From NCBI GenBank assembly GCA_004151065.3, contig NWUY0300007974.1, positions 60,748 to 71,501 on the forward strand: DNA of 10,754 nt. Direction: 5' to 3'. A program made the translations under genes and the position numbers. Every line of letters begins with the position of its first letter. Positions within the stretch are counted from its first letter, which is position 1. Source of the stretch: Larix sibirica (taxonomy: Eukaryota; Streptophyta; Pinopsida; Pinales; Pinaceae). The notes below the pieces were generated by a model, which saw nothing but the letters and a program-made list of their open reading frames with translations, made no database searches and was not told where the DNA came from. Positions 8,684 to 10,754 of this stretch are shown piece by piece.

Positions 8684-8815
8684 ATCATCGTCTATATCCT
8701 CGTCTATAAATCCAATGGAATCCTGTCGCGTGTTTTGCTGCTTTCGCGCACGACCAGATCACGACGATCTTATTTGCATTACTTTGCCTGCCGACTAAAA
8801 CTAAGTGTTCATTAA
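8393..8815 (+). CDS. Doubtful open frame, 140 codons, no known domain
   Basis: The frame opens at GTG (not a normal plant start) and continues into the CpG-rich block. The copy B equivalent starts with ATG at 10449 and stays open to the window end. The predicted peptide is basic with no recognisable domain, signal or motif. Between the two copies most codon differences change the residue (for example N/S, D/H, GN/EK, I/N, D/N), which does not suggest selection on a protein. The openness may simply come from the higher GC and CpG content of the second half. Probably not a gene; listed because both copies keep the frame. Confidence 0.15.
   Translation: MLFEFSEKKLHLPNHTLEHHMLKSILKHIYVADVSPRRSVTFHLGNIPRLWIQWIPAVCFATFTHADQITSTVSLLFPLHANPRSCCNDLQTSHRLKIIVYILVYKSNGILSRVLLLSRTTRSRRSYLHYFACRLKLSVH
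8534..8801. repeat. CpG-richer block made of two related units (164-bp period)
   Basis: Unit 1 starts at 8534 (CCTCGTCTATGGATCCAATG) and unit 2 at 8698 (CCTCGTCTATAAATCCAATG). Both continue with a TGTTTTGCT..CTTTC..GC..GACCAGATCACG core and a CGAT/CGACTAAAA element. Unit 2 ends near 8801 and lacks an internal part. The block contains many CpG dinucleotides, unlike the AT-rich DNA around it. Copy B has one unit (from about 10590) in which several of the CpGs have become TG or CA. CCAAT and a TATAAAT (8705-8711) are present, so a promoter or the end of a repeat element are both possible. Confidence 0.6.
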
Positions 8816-8883
8816 TTCGAAGACACGTTTAAGAGTCGACATAGTTTTTTTAACAGCCCAGCAATTTTAACAGGCTGAACCAA
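8684..8883. other. Right end of copy A region before the gap
   Basis: This has no counterpart within the window after the second CpG-rich unit: copy B runs out of the window before reaching it. It holds unit 2 of the CpG block and an AT-richer tail ending in AACAGGCTGAACCAA at the NN. No gene is supported. Confidence 0.4.
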
Positions 8884-8885
8884 NN
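8884..8885. other. Unknown bases / probable contig join
   Basis: Two Ns. The base directly after them is the first base of homology to 7472 onward. A repeat starting exactly at a gap suggests a contig end rather than a natural element boundary. Confidence 0.6.
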
Positions 8886-9423
8886 CATATGCTTTTAATA
8901 TATCAAAAATACCCCTTGACCTTTATACTCTAGACAATATATTGCTTCTATTTTTTGGAGTATTAAATCCTGCAATATAAATTCACGTGTTTTAGTAATG
9001 CCTATGTAGTGAATCCCCCATGTATGTGGGATCGTGTCCTACCTTTTTTTTCACACTCTCAAAAATATTGTGTTGGTAGTTGGATGCCTCTTCTTGGAAT
9101 TTTACATCCCTAATCACTAGGAGTTATTTACGTTCTATGGGAAATGGAAAATTTCCTCCACACATTGATAACTGCACCAAGATAATGTTTCGGTATAAAA
9201 TTGGAATATCAACTCCAACTTCTCTTATATTCTATCGCTCATCGTCCTCTTCCTAGTAGTAAAATACATATTGAGATAAATGGTCATTGCTACAACATGT
9301 AGGCTAACCATTAGAAAACTAGCCCCATAGTTATTTTGAGACTATACATGAAAATATTTGTATTTCCAAAGCTCTATGCTTCTATTCCTCTTGCAAAGCT
9401 AAGATCCCTACCAATGGTTCTTA

Positions 9424-10065
9424 AATTGAATTCCTTGCAAAGTTTAAATGTTTATTTGGAATCAAGGATGCATCTCTAAAACACCTTGTTGCATCCTCTC
9501 ATGAAAACCTTTCTTCTATCTATAATGAGTAGGGCCCTCTCAAAGGGAGAACTATTTACATATTAGATGTCACACCCAATACATATACAATCCTAGGTGA
9601 AGTTAAATAATAGCCAGCATAGCCTTGCAAGAAATGTATTAGTGAAGGAAGCTAAGGATCAAACAGTGGGCATGTTGGTATGGTAGTCCATTGGTGTTCT
9701 TTACTTGGGGTTCCCAATTAGTTCTCACCTAGGTATAGGTCAATCCTAGCCTAATCCTACTAATCCCAGCTCTGGTTTCATTTGTCCCAATCAAGCTGCA
9801 TCTCGAGCCCAGGAAACATGGGAGAAAGAAGGGCATGGCTATGAAACCTCTTGACAAAGATTTAGGTGTTCATTTCTAGACCCGCTAAGTTGTAGTTTTA
9901 GGTTGTACAACGTGCCCAATTTGCATAACCACCAAACAAAAGTGCATCCGCTTGGCATCCAAACACTAAACAGGACTTTCACCTTCATAGGGAAATGCAT
10001 CTAACAATCTAGAACTAGATTTATACTTTCCATAATGTTTGTATCGATGACAAATATTGTTTTTA
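9424..10065. other. 642-bp segment present only in copy B
   Basis: The segment is preceded by TTA (9421-9423) and ends in TTA (10063-10065); copy A has a single TTA at that place. This fits either a deletion from copy A at a 3-base microhomology or an insertion that duplicated TTA. The segment ends (AATTGAATTCC and TATTGTTTTTA) show no inverted repeats, which favours deletion. No intact coding sequence is recognised in it. Confidence 0.7.
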
Positions 10066-10084
10066 TGTAGTTGTGTTGTGGATG

Positions 10085-10103
10085 CTTGATATTTAATATC
10101 AAG
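10085..10103. repeat. Perfect 19-bp palindrome, copy B
   Basis: Identical to the palindrome at 8029-8047 although the surrounding copies differ by several percent. Because it is short, its preservation could be chance. Confidence 0.7.
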
Positions 10104-10448
10104 GAAAACCACATGTCACCATCCATCTAATAAACTCGACAACGACCAAAATTTCTTAAACATGATTGTATTCATCACTGAATTGTTTTTCCATATTGAA
10201 CTATGCAAACCTTGGACTTTCCTTGCCTTAGGTTGCCACATAATCACATTGACAAAATATAGAAGTTAAATAATTGTATTCTATTTCTATTAACACTTGG
10301 TAGTTATTTAAAACCAAATAGGCAAAGCCAATATTTACCAATATTAATGAATTAAGAAAATCATATTTAATCTATAAAATTGATTTTCAATAAAACTTTG
10401 TGCTCTTTGTATTTAGGAAAATAAAGTTACAGCTACTCCTAGAACTTT

Positions 10449-10754
10449 ATGCTCTTTGAATTTAGTGAAAAAAAATTACATCTTCCAAGCCATACTCTTG
10501 AACATCACATGTTAAAAAGCATTCTAAAACATATTTACGTCGCACACGTTTCACCACGGAGAAGCGTGACCTTCCACCTTGAAAAGATTCCTCGTCTATG
10601 GATCCAATGGAATCCTGCCGCATGTTTTACCGTTTTCGCACATGCCAACCAGATCATGGCGACCTTGTCATTGAAATTATTTGCATTATTTTGCCCCTTT
10701 CACGGAAACCCCCGTTCATGTCACAGCGATTTGCAGACTTCACGCCGACTAAAA
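10449..10754 (+). CDS. Doubtful open frame, 102 codons, running off the window end
   Basis: This ATG-started counterpart of the 8393 frame begins MLFEFSEKKLHLPSHTLEHH and stays open to the last base. The 15-base length difference from copy A is a multiple of three and keeps the frame. No domain is recognised. Most substitutions relative to copy A change the residue, so coding constraint is not evident. What lies beyond the window (a stop or a longer protein) decides whether it deserves attention. Confidence 0.15.
   Translation, partial: MLFEFSEKKLHLPSHTLEHHMLKSILKHIYVAHVSPRRSVTFHLEKIPRLWIQWNPAACFTVFAHANQIMATLSLKLFALFCPFHGNPRSCHSDLQTSRRLK

Larger units (their letters stand above)
8886..10754. 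repeat. Large duplicated segment, copy B (with 642 extra bases)
   Basis: Block 1 is 8886-9423 and block 2 is 10066-10754, both matching copy A (7472-8683) in the same order and orientation. The 642 bases between them (9424-10065) are missing from copy A. The copy runs off the right edge of the window. Near the end it has 15 bases (around ATTATTTGCATTATT) that unit 1 of copy A lacks. Confidence 0.9.

Noticed and set aside
8857-8880. CAGCC / GGCTG stem as a terminator or RNA hairpin
   Set aside because: Five-base arms only, next to a gap, with no T run or adjoining gene to serve.
9421-10065. PIF/Harbinger-type insertion with TTA duplication
   Set aside because: No terminal inverted repeats at the segment ends and no transposase remains; a three-base match is easily chance microhomology.

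Overview
This window looks like intergenic DNA from a large, repeat-rich plant nuclear genome. A seed plant is likely and a conifer is possible, but that is inference: no intact recognisable gene fixes the taxon. The base composition is AT-rich by eye, intact coding sequence is absent, a spliced, polyadenylated gene copy has been inserted, and many repeats have diverged from each other by a few percent. I found no bacterial-style operons, tRNA or rRNA genes, CRISPR arrays or intact transposase/polymerase genes.

Layout. 1-753 is a partial copy of a minus-strand retropseudogene plus its flank, ending at an unknown base (754). 755-2464 holds a 172-bp tandem duplication, a diverged repeat found again near 2226-2380, and a weak LTR-like segment at about 1791-2215. 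2466-2977 is AT-rich with no supported feature. 2978-4102 is a 562-bp unit present twice with a single N (3540) exactly between the copies. 4103-4598 is unassigned flank. 4599-6144 is the best-supported object: a processed (intron-less, poly(A)-ended) gene copy on the minus strand, bounded by a 14-16 bp target-site duplication and carrying a one-base frameshift. 6145-7471 is flank and decayed, unassigned sequence. 7472-8883 and 8886-10754 are two diverged copies of one segment meeting at an NN; the second carries 642 extra bases. Both contain a perfect short palindrome and a CpG-richer block.

The genes do not form a working system. History inferred from the sequence: an mRNA was reverse-transcribed and inserted by LINE-type machinery. 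The locus was later copied, because both copies share the same right-hand flank, and each copy has its own damage (premature stop in one, frameshift in the other). Three of the four N positions fall exactly where homology to another part of the window starts or ends. Some of the apparent duplication may therefore be contig-end redundancy (haplotypes or paralogues joined by the assembler) rather than true tandem structure. I found no convincing novel biological system. The most useful leads are the retrocopy with its unidentified source protein, the CpG-rich repeated block with an open frame kept in both copies, and the gap/repeat coincidence.
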